NCBI RefSeq assembly: GCF_000685805.1
Contig: NZ_JMKP01000002.1
Span: forward strand, 1 to 64,000
DNA length: 64,000 bases
Direction: 5' to 3'
Origin: Psychrobacter phenylpyruvicus DSM 7000 = NBRC 102152
Lineage (GTDB): Bacteria; Pseudomonadota; Gammaproteobacteria; Pseudomonadales; Moraxellaceae
Part shown: positions 38,272-47,853 of the stretch, in pieces
Numbering within the stretch: the stretch's first letter is position 1
Layout of the letters: each line of letters opens with the position of its first letter
The notes under the pieces: model-generated
The model's input: the letters and a program-made list of their open reading frames with translations, nothing else
Databases searched by the model: none
Told to the model about the DNA's origin: nothing
Position numbers and translations under genes: made by a program

Positions 38272-38847
38272 TTACTGGCTTACGCGAGTTTGGTAATCAC
38301 CAGTGCGTGTATCAACACGTACAATTTCGTTTTGCTGAACGAATAAAGGTACACGAACCACAGCCCCAGTTTCTAGACGAGCAGGTTTACCACCACCGCC
38401 TGAAGTATCACCACGTACGCCTGGATCTGTTTCAACAATCTCTAGCTCTACGAAGTTTGGTGCGGTTACTGATAAGGGCACACCGTTGAATAAAGTGATG
38501 GTACATAAATCGTTACCATTTTCTTTTAACCATTGCTTAGCATCGACCATTGCATTAGCATCAGCTTGTAATTGCTCAAAGGTCTCAGGGTGCATGAAAT
38601 GCCAAAACTCACCATCGTTATATAGGTAGTTCATTTCGGTATCAACAACATCCGCAGCTTCCAAGCTTTCCCCTGATTTGAAGGTTTGCTCTAGTACTTT
38701 ACCAGTACGCAAATTACGTAGTTTGACACGGTTAAAAGCCTGGCCTTTACCTGGCTTAACAAATTCGTTTTCGATAATGGCACAAGGATGGCCATCAAAC
38801 ATAACTTTTAGACCGGCTTTAAATTCGTTAGTTGAAAAACTTGCCAC
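38272..38847 (-). CDS. efp: Translation elongation factor P
   Basis: EF-P relieves ribosome stalling at polyproline stretches. The three beta-barrel domains are seen in order: KOW-like N domain, OB domain and C domain ending GDYQTRVSQ. With a GTG start at 38847 the N-terminus reads [14 protein letters not shown] and the modified lysine of the GKG loop ([10 protein letters not shown]) falls exactly at residue 34, as in E. coli. AGGAG seven bases before the GTG supports it; an upstream in-frame start at 38871 is unlikely. The divergent neighbour is epmB, whose product makes the beta-lysine used to modify Lys34. The start region is shared by both genes over only 45 bases. Confidence 0.96.
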   Translation of the reverse strand: MASFSTNEFKAGLKVMFDGHPCAIIENEFVKPGKGQAFNRVKLRNLRTGKVLEQTFKSGESLEAADVVDTEMNYLYNDGEFWHFMHPETFEQLQADANAMVDAKQWLKENGNDLCTITLFNGVPLSVTAPNFVELEIVETDPGVRGDTSGGGGKPARLETGAVVRVPLFVQQNEIVRVDTRTGDYQTRVSQ

Positions 38848-38892
38848 AATATTGCTCCTGATACATTTCAAATTAATGACAAAAAATCAAAT

Positions 38893-40002
38893 ATGTTGAG
38901 TCCCATGATAAACCATTTACCCAAACAAAAAAACAGGCAAATCCCTATTACACCAATAGTTACTGGCTCATCTGAGATTAACTCGAAGGAGAATTCTAAA
39001 GGTGGGGACAGTAATGAGGTTATAACTTGGCAAACACAAGTAGCAGATGTTATTACAGATATCGATCAGTTGCTAGTTATTTTGGAATTAACTCACATAA
39101 AGTCTGAGCTTTATATTCCTGAAGGCTTTGGTTTAAGGGTGCCTAGAGGCTTTGTTGCCAAGATGAAAAAGGGCGATGCTAATGACCCTTTATTACTTCA
39201 AGTATTACCCAATAAGCTGGAACAAGTCAAGGTTAGTGGCTATGTTGCTGACCCTTTAGCAGAAAATGAGCAAAATCCTACTCAAGGCTTATTACATAAA
39301 TATCACTCTCGCGTCTTAGTGACAGTCACCGGTGCTTGCGCCATTCATTGCCGATATTGCTTTAGACAACACTTTGATTATCAAGCTAATTTACCAAAAT
39401 CAGAACAACTTGATGTTATTAAGGCGTATATTAGTCAGCATCCTGAAGTTCGTGAAGTGCTGCTTAGTGGGGGGGACCCCTTAAGCGTTTCAAATCGACG
39501 GTTGTTTTTGTGGTTGGAGGCTTTAGAAGCTTTGCCTCAAATTAGCACCATTCGAATTCATACCCGTTTGCCTATTGTCATTCCTGAGAGATTAGACCCA
39601 GAGCTTCTATCGCGTTTGGAAGCCAGTCGCTGTCGTATTGTCATGGTGGTGCATACCAATCATGCCAATGAGATAGATGAAAATACCGCTCAGTACTTAC
39701 TGCAAGCCAAACAAAAAGGCATAACTTTACTGAATCAAACGGTATTGCTGGCAGGTATAAATGATAGCGTGGCTGTCCAAGTTGCGCTTAATGAACGGCT
39801 GTTTGCAGCAGGGGTATTGCCTTATTATTTGCATCTATTGGATAAAGTAGAAGGGGCAGCCCATTTCGATATGGCCAAGCAGCAGGCGGTTGAGTTGTAT
39901 TGGCAAATGCTAGAGCAGCTTCCAGGCTATTTAGTGCCAAAACTGGTGCAGGAGTTACCCAATAGACCCTTTAAGACCCCAGTTGATTTGTATCAGCACT
40001 AG
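38893..40002 (+). CDS. epmB: EF-P (R)-beta-lysine modification protein EpmB (lysine 2,3-aminomutase family)
   Basis: A radical-SAM, PLP-dependent enzyme that isomerises lysine to (R)-beta-lysine for attachment to EF-P. The 4Fe-4S motif is CAIHCRYC near residue 152, followed by FRQHFDY, and the SAM-binding LLSGGDPLSVSNRR lies near 200. The PLP lysine should lie in the C-terminal part (PYYLHLLDKVEGAAHF), which matches the family. The length of 369 aa is close to the 342 aa of E. coli. Position next to efp is the best evidence for EpmB over a catabolic KamA. The ATG at 38905 is an alternative start. The partner ligase EpmA is not in the window. Confidence 0.93.
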   Translation: MLSPMINHLPKQKNRQIPITPIVTGSSEINSKENSKGGDSNEVITWQTQVADVITDIDQLLVILELTHIKSELYIPEGFGLRVPRGFVAKMKKGDANDPLLLQVLPNKLEQVKVSGYVADPLAENEQNPTQGLLHKYHSRVLVTVTGACAIHCRYCFRQHFDYQANLPKSEQLDVIKAYISQHPEVREVLLSGGDPLSVSNRRLFLWLEALEALPQISTIRIHTRLPIVIPERLDPELLSRLEASRCRIVMVVHTNHANEIDENTAQYLLQAKQKGITLLNQTVLLAGINDSVAVQVALNERLFAAGVLPYYLHLLDKVEGAAHFDMAKQQAVELYWQMLEQLPGYLVPKLVQELPNRPFKTPVDLYQH

Positions 40003-40127
40003 ATGGGAGATTAACAATTAATAGCTGGCTCTTAGCGCTTGATATGAAGACTGGGAGCCTAATATTTAATACTTACAATAATAATTTACCTGCAATTATA
40101 ACCTCTATCTGAAAAAGTGAGTTGATA

Positions 40128-40640
40128 ATGTTGAATTTTAATGGTGCAAAGATAAATGCTCCAAGCACGATTATTGCTACTTGTTTTGGCAAAAAACTAA
40201 CTGGGCTGCTGTTGATATCGTTTTTAGCCGCGTTAAGTAGTGGCTGCACGCCGACCCCACCTGATCACCGAGCGCAGGTTACGGCTCCAATATATGAAGC
40301 GGGTGATGCCAGAAATGGGGAAAAGTTATATGAAGAGCTGTGTAGTCAATGCCATACTTTAAGGCCAGGCAGTAATAAAAAAGGCCCGCAGCTGGTTGGG
40401 GTATATATGGCGCCCTCAGCACAGCTGAAGGATTATAAATATAGTGAAGCTATGGAGCAGGCAAATTGGGTATGGGACGCCGATACCTTAGATTCTTATA
40501 TTAAGGATCCAGAAGCGGTGCTAGCAGAAACAAAAATGTTGTCAGATCCAATTCCGAGTGCTGAAGACAGACAAGATATTATTGCGTATTTATCCACTCT
40601 AGGTCGTGATGCCCCACCTGTAGCTGAAGAAGAAAAATAA
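40128..40640 (+). CDS. Class I c-type cytochrome, probable lipoprotein
   Basis: A hydrophobic signal ends in the lipobox LSSGC (Cys near residue 38), so the protein is probably anchored to a membrane facing the periplasm. A single haem motif CSQCH follows near residue 71. The rest matches small class I cytochromes: GPQLVGVYM, YSEAM, WDADTLDSYIKDP, and the axial Met is probably in ETKMLSDPI. The C-terminal helix is DIIAYLSTLG. It is likely an electron carrier to a terminal oxidase, but its partner is not indicated by context. The ATG at 40128 is used; the open frame starts six bases earlier at a TTG. Confidence 0.88.
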   Translation: MLNFNGAKINAPSTIIATCFGKKLTGLLLISFLAALSSGCTPTPPDHRAQVTAPIYEAGDARNGEKLYEELCSQCHTLRPGSNKKGPQLVGVYMAPSAQLKDYKYSEAMEQANWVWDADTLDSYIKDPEAVLAETKMLSDPIPSAEDRQDIIAYLSTLGRDAPPVAEEEK

Positions 40641-40662
40641 ATAACAGTTGAGTTCTAAATAA

Positions 40663-41256
40663 TTATTTCGCTAACAAAGGGTAGGGGTTGACTGCACCTG
40701 ATTGGGTGTAAATGCCATAGTGTACATGAGGCGGGGTACCTTGGGCATTACCGCTGTCACCCACATAACCAATGATATCGCCAGCTTCGATCCAGTCCCC
40801 AGGCCTAATATCCGCAAAGTCTTGCAGATGAGCATAATAGTGGCTGACCCCGCCCGGGCCCAATACAGTCACTACATTGCCCCCTAACGAATTGTTACCG
40901 ACTTTGCGGACTATACCTGGGGTGGTGCTATAAATAGGCGTATGGCGTGCAGCAAAAATATCTATCCCTTCATGACTGCGACCGCCACTTCTAGCCGCTC
41001 CCCAAGTATCCGTTAAATGTGCCCCTTTAATAGGGTTAGGCAAGCTATTGGGCGCAGGCGGCGCTTGCTGTATAAGCTTACTATATTTGATAGAGCTGGT
41101 GACATATCGTGTCAACTCTTGGCGAATATCGGCAGAATATAGATAGGCCAGATAGCCTACGCTCAGCAGTAGAGTTACTTTTATTAAGCGGGTAAAAAAT
41201 CTGACAAAGCTATTGGGCTGTGACGGTTTTTTTGGATTGAAAGAAGGGGTGGGCAT
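40663..41256 (-). CDS. M23-family metallopeptidase, membrane-anchored
   Basis: One N-terminal transmembrane helix ([15 protein letters not shown]) is followed by a short linker and an M23 (LytM-like) domain of about 120 residues. Zinc ligands are visible: HEGIDI (His/Asp pair) and HVHYGIY (last His), with SHYYAHL between. Such enzymes cut peptidoglycan cross-bridges or act as division-associated hydrolases or regulators. All catalytic positions seem to be intact, so it is probably active. The ATG at 41256 is chosen over a TTG nine bases upstream. It is convergent with the cytochrome gene and precedes no obvious partner. Confidence 0.9.
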   Translation of the reverse strand: MPTPSFNPKKPSQPNSFVRFFTRLIKVTLLLSVGYLAYLYSADIRQELTRYVTSSIKYSKLIQQAPPAPNSLPNPIKGAHLTDTWGAARSGGRSHEGIDIFAARHTPIYSTTPGIVRKVGNNSLGGNVVTVLGPGGVSHYYAHLQDFADIRPGDWIEAGDIIGYVGDSGNAQGTPPHVHYGIYTQSGAVNPYPLLAK

Positions 41257-41364
41257 AAGCAGCAATCACCGTTAATGTCTAATATCATAAGGTTTCATAT
41301 AAGGGTTAGGTTGGCCGATAACTTTGAGTAATAACAGAACTGACTATACAGCTGACTATAAATG

Positions 41365-41401
41365 AAAAAAAGACCGTGCCCTGAGCGACGGTCTTTTTTT
41401 T
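41365..41401. terminator. Intrinsic terminator downstream of the FadE-like gene
   Basis: AGACCGT (41371-41377) pairs with ACGGTCT (41388-41394), with six A before and eight T after. It ends the minus-strand acyl-CoA dehydrogenase gene. Confidence 0.85.
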
Positions 41402-41419
41402 GACTTGATAATATAACAG

Positions 41420-44197
41420 CTATTTATTGTGACGGTGGCTATCAGCATGGTTTTGAGCCATACGTTGCTCTAAGGTTAGCTCAGCATCGCGAACACGAGG
41501 GTCGTCCTCATGAGCTTCGTCGAAATCAGTTTGGTCAACCTGCTCATCTACAGTCTGCTGTTCAGAAGCAGTCTTTACCTCACCTTCTGGTTGATAACCA
41601 TGGGCGCTGTTGCTATCCCCTGTGTCTTCTGCTAACTCGGACTGCTCATTAGTTGAAGCACTAGAAGGGTTTTCAATCTCTTCAATCACATAAGGAGTTA
41701 AGTTACCGACTGCATTTTCTAGGGTATGTGGATTCTCGCGAGGTAGCGCATGAATCAAGTTTTCATCAAACACGTCGGTTAGTAGCGAATCAAAGCGAAC
41801 CGCATTGTACTCAATAAGCTGCTCTGACTCAGCCTCAGTAATTACCCCATCTTTTAAAGCGGTTAATACATGATCTTCAAAGGTTAATCCTACGAACTTA
41901 CCTTTATGTTCAGCTTTCTTGAACTTCTGCCATAAAGGTTCAACCTGTAGTAGCATTTGATAAGCGTTTTCCATGCGGCCAGTATTGTCTTCAGGATCAG
42001 TGGTGTAGTACACCATTGACTTCAACTGTTCACGGAATGGGTTATCCTCACCGTCAGCCATGATTAGATCACCCACTTGACGTTTTAGCTCATCACTAGG
42101 CTTCTCAGTAAAGTCACCGCCTGGGAAACAAACCAGTTTTACTAGACTTGCAGCCATGCGGTTAGGGAAGTTGTCATAGATTTCAAAGAAGGCTTCTTGA
42201 ATTAAATACAAAGACTTCTCTAATGCCAAACGAGCATGTAAACGCTCAGACTCAGACTGGTTGCCTTGGGCATAAAATCTTAAAATAGCGGTCATGATAA
42301 ATAAATGAGCGTGGATATCCGCTAAGCGCCCTGACAGCATTTCTCTACGTTTTAGGTCCCCAGCCAAGATACCCAATGCCATATCTGCGGTTAACGCAAA
42401 ATTGGCACTTAAACGGTTGATCTTTTTGTAGTAAGGACGGGTAAAGCTATCAGCAAAACTAGGCAATTTGCCACTACCACCAAAATAGCCTGCTACAAAA
42501 GATTTTGCAGCTCTATTAAAGGTATAACCTAGATGCTTGAAGAACATATCATCAAACTTACGTTTGGCTTCTTTTTTATCTTCACTTTGAAGCAGTTGTA
42601 ACTCTTCAAATAAGTAAGGGTGACAACGCATCGCTCCTTGGCCAAATATCATCAGTGAACGGGTCAGTATGTTCGCCCCTTCTACTGTGATAGAGACAGG
42701 AATGGCCTGATAAGGTAGGGCTAAGAAGTTACGGGGACCTAGCTGAATAGCACGACCACCCACAATATCCATGCCGTCATTCACTAAGTCGCGCATGGTT
42801 TCCGTGGCGTAGTACTTGGCCATTGCAGTCATTACAGAAGGGGTGCCGCCTTCATTTAGGCCACAAGTCACTAAATGACGGAAAGCTTCCAACATATAGG
42901 TGCTACTAGCTATGTTACTGCTGGCTTCTTGTACCCCTTCAAATTTACCAACCGGTATCTTGAACTGTTCACGTACTTTGGCAAAAGCACCCACAGTTAG
43001 ATAAGTCATATCACCAGCTGAAGTAGATAGGGCAGGCAAGGAGATACCACGACCTACAGCCAGACATTCCATAAGCATCCGCCAACCTTTACCAGCGTTT
43101 TCGATACCACCGATGATAAAGTCTAGGGGAATAAAGACATCTTTACCCACTACGGTCCCGTTCATAAAGGGTGAACCAGGGTTGTGGCGCTCACCGGTAT
43201 GAACCCCTTCATAGTCAGCAGGGATTAGCGCACAAGTGATGCCATAGTCAGTCTTATCTTTATCGCCCAATAAGCCTTCTGGATCATGTAGTTTAAACGC
43301 AAGACCAACGACTGTGGCAATGGGTGCCAAAGTAATCCAGCGCTTAGAGAAGTTCATGTTTAGGCCTAGTACCTTGCGGCCTTCATACATGCCGTAGCAG
43401 ACCACCCCTGTGTCAGGAATAGCGCCAGCATCTGAACCAGCTTCTGGACCCGTTAAGCCAAAGCAAGGAATTTCGGTACCTTTGGCCAGGCCTGGTAGCC
43501 AACGCTGTTTTTGTTCTTCGGTACCATAGTGCATTAATAACTCACCTGGACCTAGGGAGTTTGGTACCATACAGCTGACAGCAGCGGTTAAACTTCTCGA
43601 CGCAATCTTACTCATGATACGGCTTTGAGCATAGGGAGTAAACTCACGTCCTCCGTAGCTTTCAGGAATGATTAATCCCAAAAATCCGTTGTCTTTTATG
43701 TATTGCCAAGCTTCAGGAGATAAGTCTTTGTCATGATGATGAATTTGCCATTCATCTAACATCGCACAAAGCGTTTCCACTTCATTATCAATAAATGATT
43801 GCTCTTTCTCTGACAAAGTCGGATAGGTGTAGCTGGAAAACTTATCCCAGTCTGGGGCTCCCATAAACAGCTCTTTTTCCCACCAACTGGTACCGGCGTC
43901 TAGGGCTTCACGCTCAGTATCACTCATGCTAGGCATAGCGCCCGCTAGCATTTTATAGGCGGAATCACTAATCATAGACTTGCGTAGTGGGGTAATTAAT
44001 ACCAGTAGACTGCCTATAATTAAGGGGACACCAAGCAGCAGCGACCAGGGTGCGATAAATCCGGCGACAACCGCAATAATGATTAGTAATGCAGCACCGA
44101 CAGTACGGCTTAAGCCATATAAAAAAACCAATAATAAAGCAAACAGCTGCAATAGTATGGCGAGGATAAAAAAGCCAACTAAGGTTAAAGTAGTCAT
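41420..44197 (-). CDS. FadE-like acyl-CoA dehydrogenase (with DUF1974 C-terminal domain)
   Basis: A large membrane-associated acyl-CoA dehydrogenase of 925 aa for the first oxidation step of fatty-acid degradation. Two N-terminal hydrophobic segments (residues 5-30 and 34-60) precede the dehydrogenase core, which shows CFGLTGPEAGSDAGAIPDT (about residue 250), FSKRWITLAP, and the later ITVEGANILTRSL. The last 250 residues match the DUF1974 region of E. coli FadE, followed by an acidic, Gln-rich tail of about 80 residues. The protein is longer than FadE of E. coli (814 aa), mostly by the tail. AGGGTG ahead of the ATG at 44197 supports that start over a GTG three codons upstream. Confidence 0.92.
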   Translation of the reverse strand: MTTLTLVGFFILAILLQLFALLLVFLYGLSRTVGAALLIIIAVVAGFIAPWSLLLGVPLIIGSLLVLITPLRKSMISDSAYKMLAGAMPSMSDTEREALDAGTSWWEKELFMGAPDWDKFSSYTYPTLSEKEQSFIDNEVETLCAMLDEWQIHHHDKDLSPEAWQYIKDNGFLGLIIPESYGGREFTPYAQSRIMSKIASRSLTAAVSCMVPNSLGPGELLMHYGTEEQKQRWLPGLAKGTEIPCFGLTGPEAGSDAGAIPDTGVVCYGMYEGRKVLGLNMNFSKRWITLAPIATVVGLAFKLHDPEGLLGDKDKTDYGITCALIPADYEGVHTGERHNPGSPFMNGTVVGKDVFIPLDFIIGGIENAGKGWRMLMECLAVGRGISLPALSTSAGDMTYLTVGAFAKVREQFKIPVGKFEGVQEASSNIASSTYMLEAFRHLVTCGLNEGGTPSVMTAMAKYYATETMRDLVNDGMDIVGGRAIQLGPRNFLALPYQAIPVSITVEGANILTRSLMIFGQGAMRCHPYLFEELQLLQSEDKKEAKRKFDDMFFKHLGYTFNRAAKSFVAGYFGGSGKLPSFADSFTRPYYKKINRLSANFALTADMALGILAGDLKRREMLSGRLADIHAHLFIMTAILRFYAQGNQSESERLHARLALEKSLYLIQEAFFEIYDNFPNRMAASLVKLVCFPGGDFTEKPSDELKRQVGDLIMADGEDNPFREQLKSMVYYTTDPEDNTGRMENAYQMLLQVEPLWQKFKKAEHKGKFVGLTFEDHVLTALKDGVITEAESEQLIEYNAVRFDSLLTDVFDENLIHALPRENPHTLENAVGNLTPYVIEEIENPSSASTNEQSELAEDTGDSNSAHGYQPEGEVKTASEQQTVDEQVDQTDFDEAHEDDPRVRDAELTLEQRMAQNHADSHRHNK

Positions 44198-44627
44198 AGT
44201 TTGCACCCTAAAAAATTAAAATAAATTAAAAGTTAAAATTAGAAGCTTGTATTTTATTATTTGCACTTCTTTATAAATACAATTGCTTTAGTTTAGGGTT
44301 AGAGCTCTCTGATTAGCAACAAATAAAAATCTTATTTAGCCTGCCATATAATCCACAGGATAACAGCCACTAATATAAAGGACACTAATTAAAGTAATTA
44401 AAGACAGTTATATCTATATTAGGTTACAGATTAAGCATGTAAAAGCAGATAATCAAGACTAGAATCTTTACAATTGGTTAATTTCGTAGGTATTTATTTT
44501 AAAGCCTTTAATGAATTCAGGGCTGATTTAGTTTTTATACCTATAACTGGACATGTTAATGGTAATGAATAGAGCTCTATGGTGTTAAAGAGGGGGTGGA
44601 TGAGTCAGGCTATATGACAGACATTAA
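44198..44627. other. Intergenic region between radC and the FadE-like gene
   Basis: About 430 AT-rich bases on the upstream side of the FadE-like gene and the downstream side of radC. The promoter of the FadE-like gene is expected here. I see no recognisable fatty-acid regulator site, repeat or small gene. Confidence 0.55.
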
Positions 44628-45308
44628 TTAAAAAGGAGCAGTACCAGATTCTGCAAAAGAAAGTGTGTCATTGCGTCCGACTATTATATGATCGATTAGG
44701 CTTAAGTCGATGGTTTGGCAGGCTTGCTTTAAGGTTTCGGTTAAATGAATGTCTGCGGTAGAGGGGGTGGCGTTTTGGTTGGGGTGATTGTGTGCCACTA
44801 TGAGCTGGCTGGCTCCTTGTTGCAGACCATGGCGTAGGACCTGCTTAATACAGACCGAGCAAGAGGTAATACCGCCGACAAAAAGTACTTTGAAATCTAA
44901 CAAATTTAAACCATTATCAAGGCAAAGCACCGCAAACACTTCTTTGGTCTCACGGCGTAGCTGGGTGGTTATATAGTCTTTGACTACCTGTGATCGATTG
45001 AGATTATTCCCAGTCTTTAGCTCACTGCTCAAATAACGCTTACCCATCTCTAAGCTGGCCAACAGTTGAGCGTATTTTGCTGGGCCAATGCCGTGGCAGG
45101 CTAATACGGATGCCTTTGGTGCGGCTAATAGCTCTGCGATGCTGCCAAAGTGAATAATCAGACTGCGGGCAAGCTCTAATGCCGACTGCTTTTTGGTTCC
45201 GGTCCGTAAGAATATAGCCAGTATCTCAGCATCGGTTAAATGCTCAGGCCCGTGATTAAGGAGCTTTTCTCTTGGTCGATCGTCTTCGTGCCAGTCTTTT
45301 ATTGCCAT
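44628..45308 (-). CDS. radC: RadC family protein (JAB domain)
   Basis: A 226-aa protein with an N-terminal helix-hairpin-helix region (HGIGPAKYAQLLA near residue 72) and a C-terminal JAB/MPN domain with the metal motif VAHNHPNQNATPSTADI near residue 180. An early Glu in KEVFAVLCLD completes the JAMM site. The family was once linked to radiation repair, but its biochemical role is not settled. It is divergent from coaBC, a conserved arrangement in gamma-proteobacteria. It starts MAIKDWHEDDRPREKLL as usual for the family. Confidence 0.94.
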   Translation of the reverse strand: MAIKDWHEDDRPREKLLNHGPEHLTDAEILAIFLRTGTKKQSALELARSLIIHFGSIAELLAAPKASVLACHGIGPAKYAQLLASLEMGKRYLSSELKTGNNLNRSQVVKDYITTQLRRETKEVFAVLCLDNGLNLLDFKVLFVGGITSCSVCIKQVLRHGLQQGASQLIVAHNHPNQNATPSTADIHLTETLKQACQTIDLSLIDHIIVGRNDTLSFAESGTAPF

Positions 45309-45666
45309 TGTTTTTTGTTGCTATTGTGAGGCCAAGGATAACAGGGTAAATAGAAGCATAAAGGCGGTGCTATGATAACTATGATAAATACGATCATGGC
45401 ACTGCTTATTTTTATTATACCTATAAAATACAAAATTAGTTAAGTTTTTCTTAATGTATTAAAATCTAAATTTATTAAAATTTAGGTTTTTATTTTAGCT
45501 TTTACTCTTACTGTCGGCTTAGCCTATATCCAAAACCCACTGAAACTTGTTACCATAAGCACATTTTTTATTCAGCGCTTTTAATGCAGGCTTCAAGACT
45601 ACGGATTACTTTATAGCCCATAGTCTTCATTTTTTTGCATATTATCCACTAAGGTAGTTCTCAAAT
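45309..45666. other. Divergent intergenic region between radC and coaBC
   Basis: About 360 AT-rich bases with both promoters. A 13-pair AT-rich hairpin lies at 45461-45490 (AAAATCTAAATTT with its complement, one G-U pair, loop ATTA). It is too AT-rich to be a convincing terminator. No gene seen. Confidence 0.55.
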
Positions 45667-46914
45667 ATGAGTCAAATCTTTACGCCCGTTGTTCCTGTTG
45701 CCCCAAATATCTCCAAGGTTATCCTTGCCATAACCGGTGGCATTGCTGCTTACAAATCTGCTTTATTGGCCCGTTTATTGGTTAAAGAAGGCTTTGAGGT
45801 TCGAGTGATTATGACTCAAGGCGCACAGCAATTTATTACGCCCTTAACGCTTCAAGCCTTGACCGGTAATGAGGTGCATACTGAGCTGCTTGATACCGAA
45901 GCTGAAGCGGGTATGGGACATATTGAATTGGCAAAATGGGCTGATTTAATATTGATAGCTCCTGCTTCTGCCAATACCTTAGCTCGACTGGCAATGGGCA
46001 TGGCAGATGATCTTTTGGCCACTGTTTGTCTGGCGACTAGCGCTCCAGTGATGGTCGCGCCGGCGATGAATCAACAAATGTGGGCGCATCCTGCGGTGCA
46101 GCTTAATGTGCAAACCCTAAGTGATATGGGTTATGAGATGATTGAGCCAGACAGTGGGGTTCAAGCTTGTGGTGATGTGGGTGCAGGGCGTTTGCCAGAA
46201 CCAGAAATTCTGTTAAGACGAGTGCTTAACTTCAAGGCGAAGTTAATGGTTCCACAAAGCTTAACTGGTAAGAAAGTGACCATTACCGCAGGACCGACAG
46301 TAGAAGCCATTGACCCTGTCAGATTCTTATCCAATCACTCAACCGGCAAAATGGGCTTTGCTTTGGCCCGCGCTTGCCGTGATGCAGGAGCGGAGGTTAC
46401 GTTGATTGCTGGAGGCAAGGTAGATTTAACCACACCGCTTGATGTACAGCGCGTTAATGTGTTATCCGCCAATGATATGTTGCAAGCCGCAAGTCAGTCG
46501 GCAGCAGCAGGCTGTGATATCTTTATTGCTACCGCAGCCGTCGCTGACTACCGTACCCGAGATGCCGCCCCACAAAAGATTAAAAAGACCCAAGAAGAGA
46601 TGACTTTGGATTTGGTAAAAAACCCCGATATCTTGGCCACCATTTCGCACACTTATCCAGATATGTTCGTCGTGGGTTTTGCGGCTGAAACTCAAGATGT
46701 TGAAAAATACGCTCGAGGTAAGTTGGCTTCGAAGGACTTAGATATGATTGCTTGCAATGATGTGTCACGCAAAGACATTGGTTTTGCCAGTGATGAGAAC
46801 GCGATGACGGTATTTTTCGCCGATAAGTATCAAAAGGAGCCTGAGGCTTTAGACAAGGCCAGTAAGGATGAGATTGCGCGTCAATTGGTGGCTCTTATTG
46901 GCAAGACTATTTAA
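45667..46914 (+). CDS. coaBC: Bifunctional phosphopantothenoylcysteine decarboxylase / phosphopantothenate-cysteine ligase
   Basis: CoaBC carries out two consecutive steps of coenzyme A synthesis. The flavin-dependent CoaC half (residues 15-190) shows TGGIAAYKSALLARLL, the active-site HIELAKWAD, PAMNQQMW and the Cys motif ACGDVGAGR. The CoaB half (from about 200) shows TAGPTVEAIDPVRFLSN, STGKMGFALA, AVADYR and the KIKK segment of the CTP-dependent ligase. The length of 415 aa is normal. AAGG upstream supports the start. It is divergent from radC, as usual; dut, which often follows, is not present. Confidence 0.96.
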   Translation: MSQIFTPVVPVAPNISKVILAITGGIAAYKSALLARLLVKEGFEVRVIMTQGAQQFITPLTLQALTGNEVHTELLDTEAEAGMGHIELAKWADLILIAPASANTLARLAMGMADDLLATVCLATSAPVMVAPAMNQQMWAHPAVQLNVQTLSDMGYEMIEPDSGVQACGDVGAGRLPEPEILLRRVLNFKAKLMVPQSLTGKKVTITAGPTVEAIDPVRFLSNHSTGKMGFALARACRDAGAEVTLIAGGKVDLTTPLDVQRVNVLSANDMLQAASQSAAAGCDIFIATAAVADYRTRDAAPQKIKKTQEEMTLDLVKNPDILATISHTYPDMFVVGFAAETQDVEKYARGKLASKDLDMIACNDVSRKDIGFASDENAMTVFFADKYQKEPEALDKASKDEIARQLVALIGKTI

Positions 46915-46977
46915 TTTACAGCTATTTAACTAAAAGCTATTTAAGGAATGTAAAACGGGTAAACCAAAGGGCAGTAT

Positions 46978-47805
46978 ATGACTAACTTAACCAAAGAGAC
47001 CCAAGCTGAAATCAGTCAGGTCACTAATGCCACCATTAAAACCATGCTAGAGCACCGCTCTGTGCGTGACTTCACAGATGAGCCTATTAGTATAGAAATG
47101 CTTGAAGCTGTATTGGAAGCGGGACGGGCAGTGTCAACTTCTAACTACATGCAATCTGTCAGCGTGATACGAATTACTGATCGTCAGCAGCGGATTAAGT
47201 TTCATCAAATCTCAAATGGTATGAGCGAAGAGCAGTACAATAAAGCGATTGCAGAGGGCAAAAAGCTGGCTCATCCATATGTTTTAGAAGCCCCTGAGTA
47301 TCTGGTGTTCTGCATGGATAATCATCGCCACAGTCAAATCGAGCCAACAGCACAACTTGATTGGATTGAGGTATTGATCATTGCTGCAGTGGATGTGGCT
47401 TTATATGCTCAGAACGTATTGGCTGCAGCAGAATCACTGGGCTTAGGCGGGGTCTATATCGGTAGTATGCGTAATGATATTGAGCGAGCAGGCGAGATTA
47501 TCAAGGCACCAAAAAATGTAGTGCCACTATTTGGGATGTGCTTAGGACACCCTAGCGATTCGCCCAAGAATGCCACTACCAAACCGCGTTTACCGCTGTC
47601 GGTCTTGGTGTCTGAAAACCAATATCAGCCAGCGACTGAAGCACAGATTGAAGATTTTAACCAAGCTGTTATCAACTATTATGTAGAGCAGCGTGGAGAA
47701 GGTGAGCATCCGGATTGGAAGGATCAAGTGAAAAAGGTGTTTGGAGGCCCAGTGCGTCCGCATGTGATGAATTATCTAAATAAGCAAGGGTTTGCCAAAC
47801 GTTAA
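46978..47805 (+). CDS. NADPH-dependent nitroreductase (NfsA/FRP-like)
   Basis: A flavin (FMN) nitroreductase-family protein of 275 aa. It opens with the conserved TIKTMLEHRSVRDFTDEPI, then LEAVLEAGRAVSTSNYMQ for FMN binding, AAESLGLGGVYIGSMRND near residue 158, and LFGMCLGHPSD before the C-terminal excursion. This is the pattern of NfsA/flavin-reductase-P enzymes, which reduce nitroaromatics, quinones or flavins with NADPH. The substrate is unknown. It starts 64 bases after coaBC on the same strand and may be cotranscribed with it and the TauE/SafE gene that follows. Confidence 0.9.
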   Translation: MTNLTKETQAEISQVTNATIKTMLEHRSVRDFTDEPISIEMLEAVLEAGRAVSTSNYMQSVSVIRITDRQQRIKFHQISNGMSEEQYNKAIAEGKKLAHPYVLEAPEYLVFCMDNHRHSQIEPTAQLDWIEVLIIAAVDVALYAQNVLAAAESLGLGGVYIGSMRNDIERAGEIIKAPKNVVPLFGMCLGHPSDSPKNATTKPRLPLSVLVSENQYQPATEAQIEDFNQAVINYYVEQRGEGEHPDWKDQVKKVFGGPVRPHVMNYLNKQGFAKR

Positions 47806-47853
47806 CCACTAACCAAGTGAGTTGACCTTTAGTTTATAGCCAGTGGATATCAA

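Noticed and set aside
45461..45490. AT-rich 13-pair hairpin as a terminator between radC and coaBC
   Set aside because: It lies upstream of both divergent genes and has almost no GC pairs, so a terminator role is unlikely.
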